A DNA stretch of 64,000 nt, taken from contig JAKCOZ010000005.1 of NCBI GenBank assembly GCA_022605955.1, forward strand, positions 28,160,450 to 28,224,449, written 5' to 3'. The notes below the pieces were generated by a model that saw only the letters and a program-made list of their open reading frames with translations, ran no database searches and had not been told where the DNA came from. The position numbers and the translations under genes are program-made. The stretch is from Rallus limicola. Taxonomy: Eukaryota; Chordata; Aves; Gruiformes; Rallidae. Positions 50,423-64,000 of this stretch are shown one piece after another (position 1 is the stretch's first letter; every line of letters starts with the position of its first letter).

Positions 50423-53400
50423 TTATTCCTTCGTCTTTTCAATTCTATTAACAGGCATTCAGGTTTCATTTACTCATGGGATACAATTCAGTTTTCTTCT
50501 GTATTGAGTAAAGTTATGGTGAAAAGAGGTATCTAGAGAAACATCTGAGACAAGGAGAGTGCCCAGATGAGATGAAAAGGCATGAAAAAATATCAACACT
50601 GTAAAAAATTATCTGATTCTATGGAACCAAAAGTGTAATAATGTCATGAAATATCATAGTAACAAGCTTGCTTTAGCTTCTAACTTTATCAGGCCACTAA
50701 TACAAAAAAAAAATAAAAAAATCAGCCCCTCCTTACATAATTCAGCCATTCCATACTAGATGCCATACAGGAAGAATCCAGGGTTACAAAAAAACCCCTG
50801 TATATATTAAAAAAATAAGCTGACCCCTATAAAAACCCTCATCTGAACTGGTTGTCACATTGCTCAGAATCCAAAGCTCATTTTTGCTTATCGTGCTAGG
50901 ATGAGCTGTCAGCACCAATGACAGTGACTTCGTAGGGTGATGATTGGAAAATAGCTAAGACCCTGGTCTTGAATTAATCTGTGTGTGGATGGATGGCCCC
51001 CTAAACTTGTAATACACAGCTTCATGCACACTGTGCCATTAAAGGATTTGTAAGTCAGGAAAAAATATTAGCTTTAAAAATTCACTTACTAATGGTAAAG
51101 GCATTACACATTTGGATTAAAAAATAAATGTTTTCTCTTATGACAGAGATAGAAAATGCATTTTTACTTGGTTCCAAAGAGGGTTTTTCTGTATGTTGCC
51201 AACCATTGATTTTTCTGAACAATGAATGTCAAATTCATTAGTATGGACTTACCACTGGAAATGAGTGAGGAGGAGGAAATATGCTTTCACTAATAGAATT
51301 AGTAACTACATAGTGGTTTGCAACATGAGCTCAGAATATATGATGCAGCTATTTGGACTAATCTTTTGGGACATAGCGAGTTCCAGGGTATTGATCATTT
51401 CAGATTAAATTTAGGTCTTAAATTTGAATTGGTCCCTCCAGCATTGCTGTCAGATTAATAGCAGCAATAAGAAAGATCTCTTCCCTTCTTAGGTAAGACA
51501 CATTCAGGCAAGGCTTCAGCCCATCCCCCAAATACAGCACTACTACTTCACAGCATTATCTGCATAATGACTGTGAGTAAAATGATAGTTGAAGTACTAT
51601 GGGGTTTATGTTGGCCATTTCCCATTTCCATTTGATTTTGCAAATCAAATCTATGCAGTTGGGATCAAACTTGGCTGATTGGATTAAAAGATGAGACATT
51701 TGGATGAGGGAAATTATGCACATTCTCAGACCTGAAAAGTGTCTAACTACTCAATTCCACCTGAATTCAAGTATGCCTGAGAACAGGATTTGGCAAAAGC
51801 TTTTAATATTGTACGGTACTTTCTATGTATGACGTTATCAAGTCATAAACTTAGAGGTAGAAACTTCGCCTGTGGCAACCAGTCCCCTTAGGAGTGGCTG
51901 TGTGAATGACTGAATCTGGGGCTTAGTGCACACATGTGAAGTAAAGCCTGGAGCCAGGAGGGTGGTGATGATGTGGGAAGGCAGGGAGGCAGGCACTCCG
52001 CCTTTCTCTGCATTCCCCAAGAGTTGCCTTCAGTTGAAGCAGCCTCAACAGACCTACTGTTTCAGCTGATGTGCTGAGCAGAAGGGATTCCTTCTGCCAT
52101 TTGCCGAGTGCTCAATCCATCCTATACTGACCAGACACTGACATGGAGTTTTGATATTTAATATATACTGAGAGGTTGCCAAGATTTACTGCTTGTTAGT
52201 TACAAACAGGGAAACAATCTGTCTATCAGATGCTTCCTTAGATGAAGCTGAGACAGGGCACTTGTAAATGATACAGTGGCATGGGTATTTGCCACTAAAA
52301 TGGGTGACACAGTCTGTAAGTAAATAAAATAGCAAAATAGTTACGGAGATGGGCATTGTTCCAAGGAACATATGCCACTGACTGAGAACACAGTGACAAC
52401 AGCGTATAGAGAATAAGGTATAATAAATACCCCTCTCTACTTCTCTCTCAGCTCTCTCTTCCCCAGTTGTAAGCATGGCCCTGTATCCCATCCCCCAAAT
52501 TCCTTTAACTGTCCTACAAATCACATATCTTCATCTATGTTGGCAGTACTTCCATAGCCTCCCTCCCCCAGTATCTACTGCAGTAAGACAATGTAGTCAC
52601 TTCACTGGCACACTACAAAGCCAGTACTTTACACACCCCATAAGGAAGGAAATTGGATCAGGAGAATATTAATAGATTATTCTGATGGAGTTTCTGATTG
52701 CTTTGGAAAAACAGCAACTAGGAATTAAGCATAAAACAGTTGCACCCTTCTTCATCTCTTGAGAAAGATCTGCCGTGCAAAAAGAGGCATTCAAAATAGT
52801 GGACTGTCAGAATGAAAGTTGCCCACACAGTTTTAATTCCGTTCCTCTCTACTTATGCATTATGAAAGGAGAATTCATTCTAGGCTGTTCCCGTGGCCTG
52901 TTCCTATAAAGGTTGTCAGACTAGATGATCAAGATGGGCCCTTTTAGTTTTGTAGCCTATGGAATTCTGATCTAAAGTGACGTGATCGCATGCCTACTTC
53001 AGTTCACCAGGTAGATCTGTACTGTGGCTGAAATAGTTTGCTGTCTCAGGGATAACTGGTTGATTTATTGGAGAATTTGTGAGAGTTATAGGGTAGAATG
53101 GGTAAGATTAATTAAAAAAAGACCAAAAAAATGCAATTATTCTAGAGAACTTGATTTTAGCCTTGACTCTGTCACACAGTTTCTGTGTAAATTTAGACTG
53201 AGTTTCCACAGGCAATTATTTATTTTTGAAGATGCAAATTGAGTTGCTGAGCACTTTCTTAGAAATGCCAAGCATTTAAAGCTGCAATTAAAAGCAAAAA
53301 CCTGTGTTTTGCCCACAGATGATGACACAGAATGTTAAATTGTTTGCAGAAGTGTTTGAGACTGGGTATCCAAATTAGTACAAAATTCTAATATTTATAT

Positions 53401-56400
53401 CTGACAATAAAAATACCAGCTCATCATAGTGGTACAAAGCTCAGTAATGTTTGTGAAGAGTTACAAATGCTGAACAAATGGAAATATACAAGGAGGTAAA
53501 TAACTGTGTTCAGAACAGATATGTGCACTAAGAGAGTACCATACACGCATTCATGAAGATAAAGCAAAACAGAAAATAGCTGCTCATTCCTCTGCTGCAC
53601 AAAATGAGAAATGCTTCTAATTAAATAAATATACTCTGTTAAATACTAATTAAAAGTATATTGAAATGGGTCTATTGATTTCCATACATGATATACAAAG
53701 CTAGATAAAGGTTCAAGTTTTTGACTTATTTAAATTGTCAGCCTCTTTCACATAACTTATATCAAGCAGAGTTCTTGACTGATCACTCAGATGCCGGGGA
53801 ATACTCCTCATTATGCAAAAGAATCAATAATAGAAAAGTACAACCAGAATAAATTAAAAGGGCTTAATGCGCACTATACAAAGCAACAATTATTCTCAAG
53901 CTACCTTTTGGGTCTATGAGTTGTATTCCTTGGTCTACCATCTGGGGAACGCTGATCAAAAATGCTTTTAAGATAATGTGCCCTACCCACTAAGACCATT
54001 TTCCTTGATAGTTGAGTAGTTTTTTTGAACCTCTGCAGTGTTATGTCAGACCCCTTGGCACAAGCAGGTACAAAGCATTCCAAGGAAATGACTGCAGTCT
54101 TACAACACGCGGGCATTTATTGTGATCCTGGAATCCATGGTTTTCAATCAGACATACTACTGATGAATAAAAGGGAAAACTACAGCTGGTTAAATAAACC
54201 CTTAAGCTGGAGGGGTGGGTGATATTTGTGACAAAGTTAAACCTTTTCAATTTTTAAACCTACTTTGCAAATGGAAGCTATTCTGGCCAGCAGCTGTAAG
54301 ATCTACCATTTTTTAAAGGTAGTAGAATATGACTAGATAGAAATACCTGGTTGTTACAGAAAATAGCTCAAAAGTTGCACATATACCTTTTGCACACAAA
54401 TATTTTCCAATCCCTGTACCAGATGGATGAATTCTAGTGCAAGGACTAAAGCGTATTTCTTTGGGAAGTAAAGAATATGAATAGCTTAGCAGTCAGTTTA
54501 GTAAAGAGATAAACAAACCTAGATTCTCTTTTCTAAATGTTGGGACCTTCTGAGACAGTAGGAAGAATCTGATTCTTTCCACACTGACAGTCTGCTACTG
54601 TTAAGCTACATTCATGTTTTTAAACTGCAAGAGTCACTGAAGAAGGTTTTTGGAAGATACATCTGATTTACCAGTTTACTATGCTAACATTAATTTGACA
54701 GGTGTGATGCATGAACACAGTATTATGAGCTTATGATAAATTATATTCTTCTTTTTCATCAAGCAGCAAACTGCAGTGGCATATTGCACAAAGCTCAGTG
54801 TGTTCAGTCACTAGGCATTTGTGCCTGCTGCCTAAAATAGAATGTCTTTCTGTGATGGGTTAATCCCTCTTTGGCTCTGATCCTGGGTAGATTACTAGTT
54901 ATAGCATGCTATGAAAGACTGCTGTGTAAGGCAAGTATTTCACTTAAGTCACCACATTCTCTGGAAGGTAGAAGTTTCTTGTGCATCTGCTAGCAGCATG
55001 GGGAATAATGTCATTGTCTTTGCAAAAGTGTCCAATGTGTATTTTAATTTATTTTTTTAATTATCTATTAGAATGTTCTTACTCCTGGCACATGTTAAAA
55101 ACTAGGGAAGAAATCAGTCTTTGCTTTTGCCTAGGAGATCTAATCAGTGTGTGTTCATAATCTAGAGCACAAGATGTGTTTTGTCGTCCTGTATCACTTG
55201 TTTCTTTTTTAAATTCTGTGAGTTTAAAGTTTATGACAAGACTGCAGTGATAATTGTGATCTACTATACCACTCACCTGAAGATAAATAACTATCAGGAC
55301 CTGGCAAAGAAAAAAAGAGTATTCCTCAAACATTTCTCTGTAAGAGAAATTAATTTCTTTCAGCTGAGTTTATGTCTCCATTTGAAGGAGCTTTTCACTG
55401 ACATTCAATTAATTGAATTTTCCTGAAATGAATGTGTGTAGAAGCCAAATTATAAACTTCAGGAAGTGTACACTTTTCTGTCCCTTAGGTTTAGTGCCAA
55501 ATATGGATACATTTAAAGTGCTAAACACTGATCTTTATCAAACCAGCTCATTTTGAAATGCTCTAGATTGGTGTCTAAATCACTATCCCCGTGTGTAATT
55601 CAGCAGAATTTTGTTGATTACAAAGTGTTTAAGCTGCCAGAACTTCATACTTTGTCAGAGAATGGAAATTGAATTGTTCAATAATCATTACTAGCCAGTG
55701 CTACCAGGTATTGTGTAGGAGCTTCACAAAAAAATAATTGGAGACTTTGGAACAATTAGACATTGCTCAGGAGAAATGAAAATGTCACCCCTATGGTCCT
55801 GAGTTACTACAAATGAAGACAATTCTTGAGGAAACTGATTTATTAACATTTGTGAACAAAAGTGAGAAAAGCCTGTGAAAAAAATCCACTATTACCGGCA
55901 ATCAGTGTGGGTTACTAAAAGGTGTTGGAAGTGTTGTGTTTTTTAATTAGACATTAATGGCATTGTAAAACTTTCTTATTTTCCATTTTGGACTTTAGCA
56001 CAAAATGGGGGTGGAATGATCTAGAATATTTGTCAAAAATACGTGAACACAGTGAGAACCCAAATCTGTCTGTAAATCTGAGTTGGCTGCTCAATGCTAG
56101 TCTTTTCTACATAGATCCAAGTTTTGTGTGCCAGAAAAGTGTTCAAGCTGGACAAAAGTGAACTTTGACCCTGAAGGTATGTGATCCTGCTTACGCAGAT
56201 TAGATTGAAGGAGTAAGTCCTGCTGAAAGCTGGAGTGTAAAGCCTGTGGGACTTTCAGTCTGAATAGGCTCACATGGAAGCAGCTCAGACTTTGAGTATG
56301 GTATAAATCAGTTAACTATGCTTAAATTTTGTTCCTTTACCCTTGGGGATAAGGAAGTGGGAGATACTTTGCATCGATGATTGACTGTCACATCCCAATC

Positions 56401-59400
56401 ACTTTTCAGGAATACCCCAGGTCTCTTTTAGACAGAAAAGGGATTGCAAAGCAACATAGCCTGCAAAGGCTTGTATCAATAACCATTCTGGGGCAGATGT
56501 AAACAAAAAATATCTATGAAATCAGGTAAGACAGAGATTTATTTTAAATACTGAGAAAAAGTACCAAAGTTCAGTTTCTTAAAGAAGAGAAGGGTCAGTA
56601 TCAGGGCCACATTAGTGAATGCTGACATCAGACTTTTGAAGGTCAACTAGAATAGTTCTACTAGCAATATCTGCCAGAATCAACACTGCCATATCACACC
56701 TGTCAGAAGCTACAACATAATCGCCCCAGAGAGAGTCATGTTAACATCCATGTACTCAGCAAACTGAGCAATTATAAACAGGTCCTCGCTCTTCTCACAG
56801 GTCATTATAGTTATTTGTTCAGTTTGTTCCTTTGCCTCAACTCTAGTTAATGTGACTTATGAGCACTTAGTGCTCACTGGAAAGACAAGGGAGAGATGCA
56901 ACTCTGATAAGGGTCTGGGCAGTAGTCCAAAAATCCTAACTCTATGGTGACAGACAAGATGGGACCTGATCCACAGGAAAGAGTGCAGGATTATGGGGTG
57001 GGATGTTGCTAGTTGGCATGGAAAAAAATAATAGTGAAATTAAGCATAAACATAAGATTGTAAAGGAACCAAACTTTACTCTTTGTAGGGCATGACAGCT
57101 AATGTTTCTGTAACAGTTTCAGACATTGCTGACTGTGCTGACATATACATATACATGTCCAAAACCCTCACTTTCAGTGCTTCATTTTGCAATGCTTGCT
57201 ATATAGGAATCTTAAAAATGCATATTAGCTTCCATATATTATATGGTAAATGAGGCAAATTATGTCCTTAAGAATTTGGTTACCTTTAATTTCATCCAAT
57301 ATCCAGGTGATGACTTAGATTTTCTGAGGAGCAGATGTTCAGAAATTGGGAGACAGAAGCTGGCCAAGAAAGCTGCCTCAGTAGCAGTGCAGATTATAAA
57401 TTCAGCATGGACAATCTGTTCTCCAAAACAGAGCTAAAGTGATTTAAAAGGTTCATCAAGGTCACTGAAGAGTACTATACAGGAGTGCTCCAAAACACCA
57501 GCTGTCAGGACTGTCAAGTCTTGCTAATGAACTGTGGAATCTGTAGAATATAATACTAATGCTAATTGAAACCTGAATAGCTTGAAAGCCTACTAGGTGG
57601 TAGCTATTGATTTATTTCCTATGATAGTATCAACTGCACAGCATGAGCCAATGCCTGTCTACCTATAGTAGTAGCTAATCCATTGCTGATGCCATTCATA
57701 CAAATATTTAGTACATTTGAAGCCCTCTTCATGAGATGGGGAGTTTGCTTTCATACTTCACAGAAGATGGAACACTTTTTGCTTTTGTAATAAATTGTGA
57801 ACCATGGCTTAGCTTCAAAGAAAGAGTTCAAGGTCCCCAAGTCCAAGAAGAGCTTACAATTTGCTAGTTAGGGGGTTGGTGTGGGTCTGAATAATCTCAG
57901 AATTTAAATCTATTTCACAGCTGGAGCCTGTGCTTTGGGAGAAGATGAGGCCCGTTTATAAAAGAAAATGCTGGTTGACAATGTATTTTATAAGGTACCT
58001 AACACCAGTTGTCTCTTCGGTATGTGAAGGGATGCTGACAGAATCAAATTCTCCCCCTGAAGACAAAGGAGAAATGTATAAATTCTGGACCTTTAGAGGA
58101 TTTGGATTTGAGATAAACATTAAGCTTCCTGTCTCTATAAAGACTGAGGATTTTGAATGCAGCAGTTGAAATTCGAGCACAAGGTGAATTTAGGCATTGA
58201 AAAGCAGGTTGTCTACAGGATGAGCACTTAAAAAGTTGGGTGGCAGCTGAATTAGAGTCTTGGAAGAATACAGTTTTGAACTTGAGAGCTAAGTTTCCCT
58301 TAAATTGTTAATTATGCGTCCATAGTCATGTCTGTATAGAACGACTCAGAACTCATCCTATCTGTGGAGCCAGATACAGTCTAAGGGCAGATATGTCACA
58401 CTGAATTTAACAAATAATGAGCCTTATGTCTTGGTCCAGGAATCACTGCAGTGCCTGGTGTATGTCCCCTATGCCCCCTTTTGAATTCAGTCCCATGTTA
58501 AAACTAGGACTTAAATGTTACCAAAAGCTATGTCCATGTCTAAAAAGCCTGTCTCAAGGGATTTAGAGAAGCACATAACAAGCATGTTCAATTTCAACTC
58601 AGTTTGTAGACTGTGTCTTGTATAGAACATCAATCTGATGGCTAGATAGTTCTCAAGTGCAGAGGTTCAGACAGTGTTCTCTATTTTATGTTGTTCCTTT
58701 GATTGAATTTTGTGGCTTTATTTTAGAAATTCAGTAAATGGGATCAGAAGTTGTGAATGACATTTGTGTGAAGATGTAAAATATCTATAGGAAGAGTGTT
58801 TGGAATATGCATCTATCTCTACCACCCAAGTGGTACCGATCCTCAGAGCCCCTTTATTATTGTAACTGAAACACATACTTCTCATGTCACCAGATGGACC
58901 TCCCTTTGCTACTTGTCTCTATTTGTACCACCATAGCAAATAAATTCATTTACTGACAATTTCCAATTTTCAAGATTTATGCTGTGTTGGAATATTTCTC
59001 ATGGTATCTGTTTGTGCATATTTTGCAATTTAGCCTCTTAAGTAATACTCGGGGTTTTGAATTGCAATTACTTTCAGCTAGCAAGCAATTACATACAAAA
59101 TACTGTCTGGTGAGTTTCCCAGCTGCATTTATGGTCTTAAGGTTTAATTTTATATTGTGAAGACTGTAAGTTTTGTTTGCCAACCAAATCTTGCAGTTGA
59201 GAATTAAGTTGTTTTAATGGAGATATGCAGTTTACACTTTCCCTGTGCCAGGGCAAAACGGTTTCAGTGAAAAACTAAATAATAGTTTTTATATTATGTT
59301 GACACTTTCTGAGGGTAGTTATCATGAACTGTTGTGTACAGATATAGAAGGGATGTCTAGCTCACATATACCTGATCCTGAGCAAAATAAAATTGAAGAA

Positions 59401-60089
59401 AAGTAGTTTAAGTCTGAAGGTATTTAGGTTTTAAATAGGCCAGTTCAAAATGCACTGAATTATCCAGGTGTGACCAGTGTAAGACCTTGTCTCCTTCTTT
59501 ATTCATATCCATATTTTCAGAATAACATGAAGCAAGTTACCATTCTTTAATGCAAATGAGATGATGAAATTTATCTCTAAGTGATATTGAACCTTTTACT
59601 ATCTCTTTTAGACAACCTGCCGTGCTTTAACTTTTATGATGCATGCTGCAAAGAATACATTGAAAGATGTCTTTTCTTCAACTAGCTTTTCAGAATTAGC
59701 ACAAAGATTCCAATTAACATCTGATCATTTAATATTTAATTCCCTTAACTTGCTAGAGAAACACCTTTCTTTCAGCCACCTGAAATCCTAAGGTGACCAT
59801 TGGAACTGATTTCACTTTGAATGTTCAGCCACCGTTATTGGCTTTTCTCCCTAAAGCATCTAATTTGTGGTAAGTAGTTGGTAGCAGTGTGAAGACAGCT
59901 ACTCCAAAGTCTAGCTTTTTAGTCAAGTGAGAATGTTGCAGAAACCAGAGACCTGAGTGGCTGATGGGTTAAAAATAGCTGATACATCAAATGCTTCAGT
60001 TTTCATGTGGGACTTTCATGCTTAAGAGACTGAGTCTATTAAAGTGTATATTCCTACACAATTAACCATTTGGAAGCTTGGCCCAAATC
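50423..60089. other. Gene desert, nothing recognised
   Basis: AT-rich sequence with at most one old CR1 tail (52909-52969). The open frames are short and carry no domains. Confidence 0.6.
52909..52969 (+). mobile_element. Possible old CR1 3' tail
   Basis: AGGTTGTCAGACTAGATGAT, then CAAGATGGGCCC, then TGTAGCCTATGGAATTCTG. This follows the order of the CR1 3' end (GGTTGGACTAGATGATCTTG, GGTCCC, CTATGATTCTG) with many differences. It would be an ancient copy and could be chance. Confidence 0.45.
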
Positions 60090-60988
60090 CTAGAATCATA
60101 CAATAGTCTGGGTTGGAAGGGACCCCAAGGATCATAGAGTTCCAACTCCCTTGCCACTGGCAGGGCCACTAACCTCCTGGATTTACACAAGGTTGCCCAG
60201 GGCTCCATCCAACCTGGCCTTGAACACTTCAGGGACGGGGCATCCACCACCTCTCTGGGCAGCCTGTTCCAGCACCTAGCCACCCTTTCTATAAAGAACT
60301 TCCCCCTAATATCTAATCTAAACCTTATCCCCTTTAGCTTTAGTCCAGTCCCCCTTGTCCTACCATTATCTACCCTTTTAAAAAGTTGATTCCCCTCCTG
60401 TTTATAAGCTCCTTTCAGGTGCTGGAAGGCTGCAATGAGGTCCCCCCCAGCCTTCATTACTCTAGGCTGAACAAACCCAGCTCCCTCAGCCTCTCTTCGT
60501 AGGGAAGGTGTTCCATCCCTCTAATCATCATCATGGCCCTCCTCTCAACCCTCTCCAACAGTTTCACATCTTTCTTGTAATGGGTGCCCCAGATCTGGAC
60601 ACAGTACTCCAGATGGGGCCTCACGAGGGCAGAGTAGAGAGGGACAATCACCTCCCTCTCCCTGCTGGCCACCCCCCTCTTCTGATGGAGCCCAGGATAC
60701 CACTGGCCTTCAGAACTGCAAGCACACGCTGCTGGCTCACGTTGTTTCTCATCCACCGTGACACCCAGGTCCTTCTCGGCAGGGCTACTCTCAAGGAGCT
60801 CTTCTCCCAGTCTGTATCGATGTCTGGGATACTTCTGGCCCAAGTGCAAGACCTTACACTTGGCAGTGTTGAACCTCATTAGGTTCACCAGGGCCCACCT
60901 TTCCAGCCCATCAAGATCCCTCTGGATGGCTTCCTTTCCTTCTATGGTGTCAAACACTCCACTCAGCTTGGTGTCATCCGCAAATCAT
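60090..60988 (-). mobile_element. CR1 LINE, 5'-truncated just before the RT catalytic motif
   Basis: The 3' end lies at the left (TAGAATCATACAATAGTCTG). On the minus strand the element begins near 60988 with [13 protein letters not shown], the catalytic FADD motif of CR1-type reverse transcriptase. It continues [53 protein letters not shown] and [13 protein letters not shown]. After one frame break it reads RGKFF and CWNRLPREVVDAPSL. Frames 60957-60457 and 60457-60062 are its two parts. It is older or of another subfamily than the copy at 27358 (its AFQHLKGAY and DAPSL phrases differ). Dead, with no promoter half. Confidence 0.93.
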
Positions 60989-61437
60989 CTCCATTGCTGT
61001 GGCAGAGGTGGAACATATACAGAAACTATCTAGTAACTAGAGAACAAGGAATACTCACAGTTTTCTTCTTTTATAAATTATTACACAACTAAAGATTTTG
61101 ATTCAAAAGGTCTTTAGGTGTTTAATGATGTGCCAGGTTCTATATGAATTACATGTGTTATTTAGAAATTCAGGTCGCAAACTGTTTGAAACTGAATGGT
61201 AGCCCACAATAAAACAAACAAAAAGATACCAACTTAAGAACACAATCTCACTCATAAAACTAATTCTAGCATGAAAAAATTCTTTATGATGCTACACAGA
61301 CTTATCTATCTTTACTGTTTCCAGTGATTTGCTAGGACAGACATATGGTATAATAAATGCAGTGCTCAAATTTAAATTTTGTGTTCTTTCCTGTTAAAAA
61401 AATGCAAATGGGATAAAGCAGTCTTGAGATAATGTGA
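60989..61437. other. Short intergenic gap between CR1 and solo LTR
   Basis: AT-rich sequence with no feature beyond the CTTGT target-site copy at its right end. Confidence 0.6.
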
Positions 61438-61442
61438 CTTGT

Positions 61443-62629
61443 TGTGGTGGTTTTGGCCCTGGCCAGAGGCCAAATGCCCACCAAGCTGCTCGCTCACTCC
61501 CCGCTTCAGCTGAAAAGGGGAGAAAATATGTTTTCAGAGGCTTAGGCCCTAAGATAAGGACAGAGGGATCACGTTCCAATTAGTGCAATGGGCAAAACAG
61601 ACTCGGCACAGAATAAAGGAAAAAGTGATTTATTCCAACTACGACTAATGCACCCAGTGAACCGGAACGAGATAAGAGTTAGAAGCGACCAGGTCTTAAA
61701 GCGCCTTCCCCCCACCCCTCACCTTCTTAGCAAACTCAAACCTTATCATGATTTTACTCCCTTCTTCCCCCCCCCAACATGGCTCGGGGAGGGGCAGGGA
61801 ATGGGGATTGAGGTTCCAGTGGTACCAGTTGCTTTCCTTCCCCAGATCTTAACACTTCTACTTCCCCCCACCCCTTGCCTCTTCGCACCCTTAGCTTTAA
61901 TCGTCAGTTTTGCTCATCAGGAGGGGCAGGGAATGGGGAGTGGGGGGGGTTTCAGTCCGTTCCGCCCAAGCTGTCTTCTGTCTCAGCTGGGAGGGAGGGG
62001 GGCATTCCACACACACACACACACACTTCCCTTATGGCGCCGTGGGGTCCCACACACGCGAGAGTCGTATCCACGAACTTCTGCAGCGTGGGTCCCCTCC
62101 ATCGGGGAGTCATCTCCTCACCACAGGCCTCTCAGCAGGACTTCCTCCCATAGGGTTCCGAAATTTGGGCCTGGGCTCCCCTGGCCTGCCTCCTAACAAA
62201 AGTCACAAGTCCCCCGGCATGCCTGCTGAGGCGTGGATCAATCTCTTCACAGGGCGTAGATGTCTCTGCTCCCCATCCTCATCCATGGGCTGCGAGGGGA
62301 CAACCCGCTTCACCATAGTCTTCTCCACGAGCTGCAGGGGAAGCTTTCTTTCCACATTCCTTTCCCCCCACCTCCTCCTGGGCCTGGCCTTGGCTATCAG
62401 TGCAGCTGGCCACATCTTCCCACTCTGCATTCCGGTGGCAAAGTGTGCCAGCCAGGAGTTTTTTTTCTCAAATATGTGATTCACAGAGGCGCTATGAATC
62501 CTTCTGTGATTGGTCAAAAGTAACTTTGGCCTTGGATTAGCTCTTGTTTATTGTTAGGAACTCACAACAAACTGTAACTGCTGCTTTGCAAAAGCCCTCT
62601 CAGTAGCACAGCTACAGCAAACTGCGACA
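61443..62629 (-). mobile_element. Solo LTR, ERVL-like (copy 2, inverted)
   Basis: This 1187-bp element opens on the minus strand TGTCGCAGTTTGC at 62629 and ends AAAACCACCACA at 61443. Perfect 5-bp duplications CTTGT flank it (61438-61442 and 62630-62634). AATAAA on the minus strand (61629-61634) is the likely LTR polyadenylation signal. Two GC-rich repeats inside (about 61698-61830 and 61840-61970) share CCATTCCCTGCCCCTCC and GGGGTGGGGGGAAG. A short (CA)n lies at 62004-62026. It matches the LTR at 30558-31507 through ATAGCGCCTCTGTGAATCAC-type phrases. The open frames at 61588-62523 are compositional. Confidence 0.92.
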
Positions 62630-62634
62630 CTTGT

Positions 62635-64000
62635 AAATGCAGACACTTATTTCCCACTTGAGAGTTTTAAAAATTTGATATAAAATTCTGTATGCTAGAA
62701 AAACTGAATAGAATGTAGCTCTTAATAGTGCTCATTTTATATGCATGGAGAATAACGAAAAAGTGTAACAACAGCAGAGTCACCATTATTTTGTTTTTAT
62801 AGAGGTGAAGTATGTATGGATGAAGGAATTGAAGGGGAAAAAAGGTAAGAAAATTAGTCTACCCAGCTATACATCTCCATCTTAATAATCATGTTCTCAC
62901 CATAACGTAAAAAAAATCTTTACCTTACATAAATGCATAACTTGACTTAGGTGGATTTTACGCACAAACATAAGTCCTTTATTAAATATGAAAGTGATAA
63001 AATGTTTAATTATGACTAATTACTTAATGTTTCTGAGGGCAGCAGTTACTGGTACATCACCCTACATGTCAGCCATTACTAAGATTTTTTGTATTTGCTG
63101 TAGTGTGTTCCATAAAACTAATTTATTTTAGGAATATAATCCCGGTTAAAGCTCCACGGATGAAAATTACTTGATCTTTCGGATATCAAGATCCTCAAAG
63201 GCTATTTGGCTATATCTGAACAGGGAATAAATCCTGTTAAACTGGTAAAGTAAAATGCATATGTGACCTCTTTTTCTCACCATTTTTAAATGAGTTTAAT
63301 GACTCATTAGACAGCACAGTGGCAGTCCTACCCTACTTCTTGCAGAAGAAAACAACCACAAATATAAGAGGATTATAATATTATTAGGATTCCTTCTATA
63401 TTAATAAGCTTAAAAGGAACCTGAATTACAATAGAAAATGAGTTACAGTAGAATATTCTGCACTGTACCTCCAGTCTACTTTGGGATCCCTCCCTGCAGC
63501 CAACTCAGATTATGCAGTTCAGAAGACTCCCTTTTGTCATTAAAGCTAATTAGGCAAGGCTCTATTTAGACAAATTTAATACTGTTACTAATGAATGAAA
63601 ATCAAAATATCTGGCATGCAGCTGCTGCTAAGAATATCATATTCAGTCAGTATTTATACTCTCTTTCAATTGTACTGCTCTCCAGTGTTGTGTATGACTG
63701 CATTTTCCCCAAAGTTACTATTTATGGTGACAGTAAATACCAGGGCAAGAAAAGGGTACTCAGCACAGAGATCTGCTTTGCAGTGGGTCTAGAAAGTCAC
63801 TCATGCATGGAGCTCTGCAGTTCGTATTTCTCTGAAATGTCTCCCAAGAAGGGCATGTAAACATCAATGACTTTTCACAGTTCCTTCTTGGTGAAGGAAA
63901 ACTCAGAACCAATATTCATCCAGTCTGCATGGATGAATGGGGAAGGGTTTTTATGGATAAACAGATGTGCTGTCTTATGTGGGCTTTTAAGTTTGATAAT
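62635..64000. other. Intergenic DNA to window end
   Basis: No gene or repeat is recognised. Overlapping open frames at 63591-63860 have no domain signature. Confidence 0.6.

Noticed and set aside
31508..61437. Idea that the two related LTRs bound a 30-kb provirus
   Set aside because: They are in opposite orientation, each has its own target-site duplication, and no gag, pol or env sequence lies between them.
61588..62523. Open frames of 87-202 codons on both strands
   Set aside because: They lie inside the solo LTR and are compositional. LTRs of this kind do not encode these products.
1..64000. tRNA, rRNA, CRISPR arrays, operons, prokaryotic signals
   Set aside because: None were seen. The window is vertebrate nuclear DNA.

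Overview
The window is AT-rich vertebrate nuclear DNA and almost certainly avian. It carries several CR1 (chicken repeat 1) LINE fragments and three well-delimited solo LTRs of endogenous retrovirus type, of kinds common in bird genomes. Its one protein-coding gene is GJD2 (connexin 35/36), in the short 304-residue form seen in non-mammals. I cannot assign a species from the sequence alone.

Layout. Positions 1-14280 are gene-poor: a short CR1 tail (2354-2508), a minus-strand solo LTR (4270-4842), an 18-bp perfect inverted repeat (2038-2090) and small tandem repeats. Positions 14280-15845 form a CpG island holding the GJD2 promoter region, 5' UTR, coding exon 1 and a 612-bp GC-rich intron. Exon 2 and the 3' UTR follow to about 17770, with three AATAAA signals and a (CA)n tract. 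From 17775 to 64000 I find no intact gene. This desert holds CR1 copies at 22482, 26143, 27358, 31673, 60090 and possibly 52909, solo LTRs at 30558-31507, 49832-50417 and 61443-62629, an unclassified LTR-like repeat (about 26985-29000) split by a CR1, and a decayed minus-strand coding remnant at about 42810-43750.

Biology. GJD2 encodes the main neuronal gap-junction protein, which forms electrical synapses; it also acts in pancreatic beta cells and retina. The splice sites, both extracellular cysteine triplets, the two phospho-serine contexts at Ser110 and Ser276 and the C-terminal SAYV PDZ ligand are all readable. The most interesting regulatory observations are an RE1/NRSE-like sequence in intron 1 whose two half-sites abut without the usual 2-bp spacer, and an overlapping out-of-frame upstream ORF that starts 10 bp before the connexin ATG.

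The 30.6-kb and 61.4-kb LTRs belong to one family, lie in opposite orientations and share an internal duplication. Target-site duplications of 5 bp around three LTRs point to class III (ERVL-like) elements. No gag, pol or env sequence is visible next to any of them. I did not find a clearly new biological system here; the best leads are the GJD2 regulatory features and the unidentified coding relic near 43 kb.
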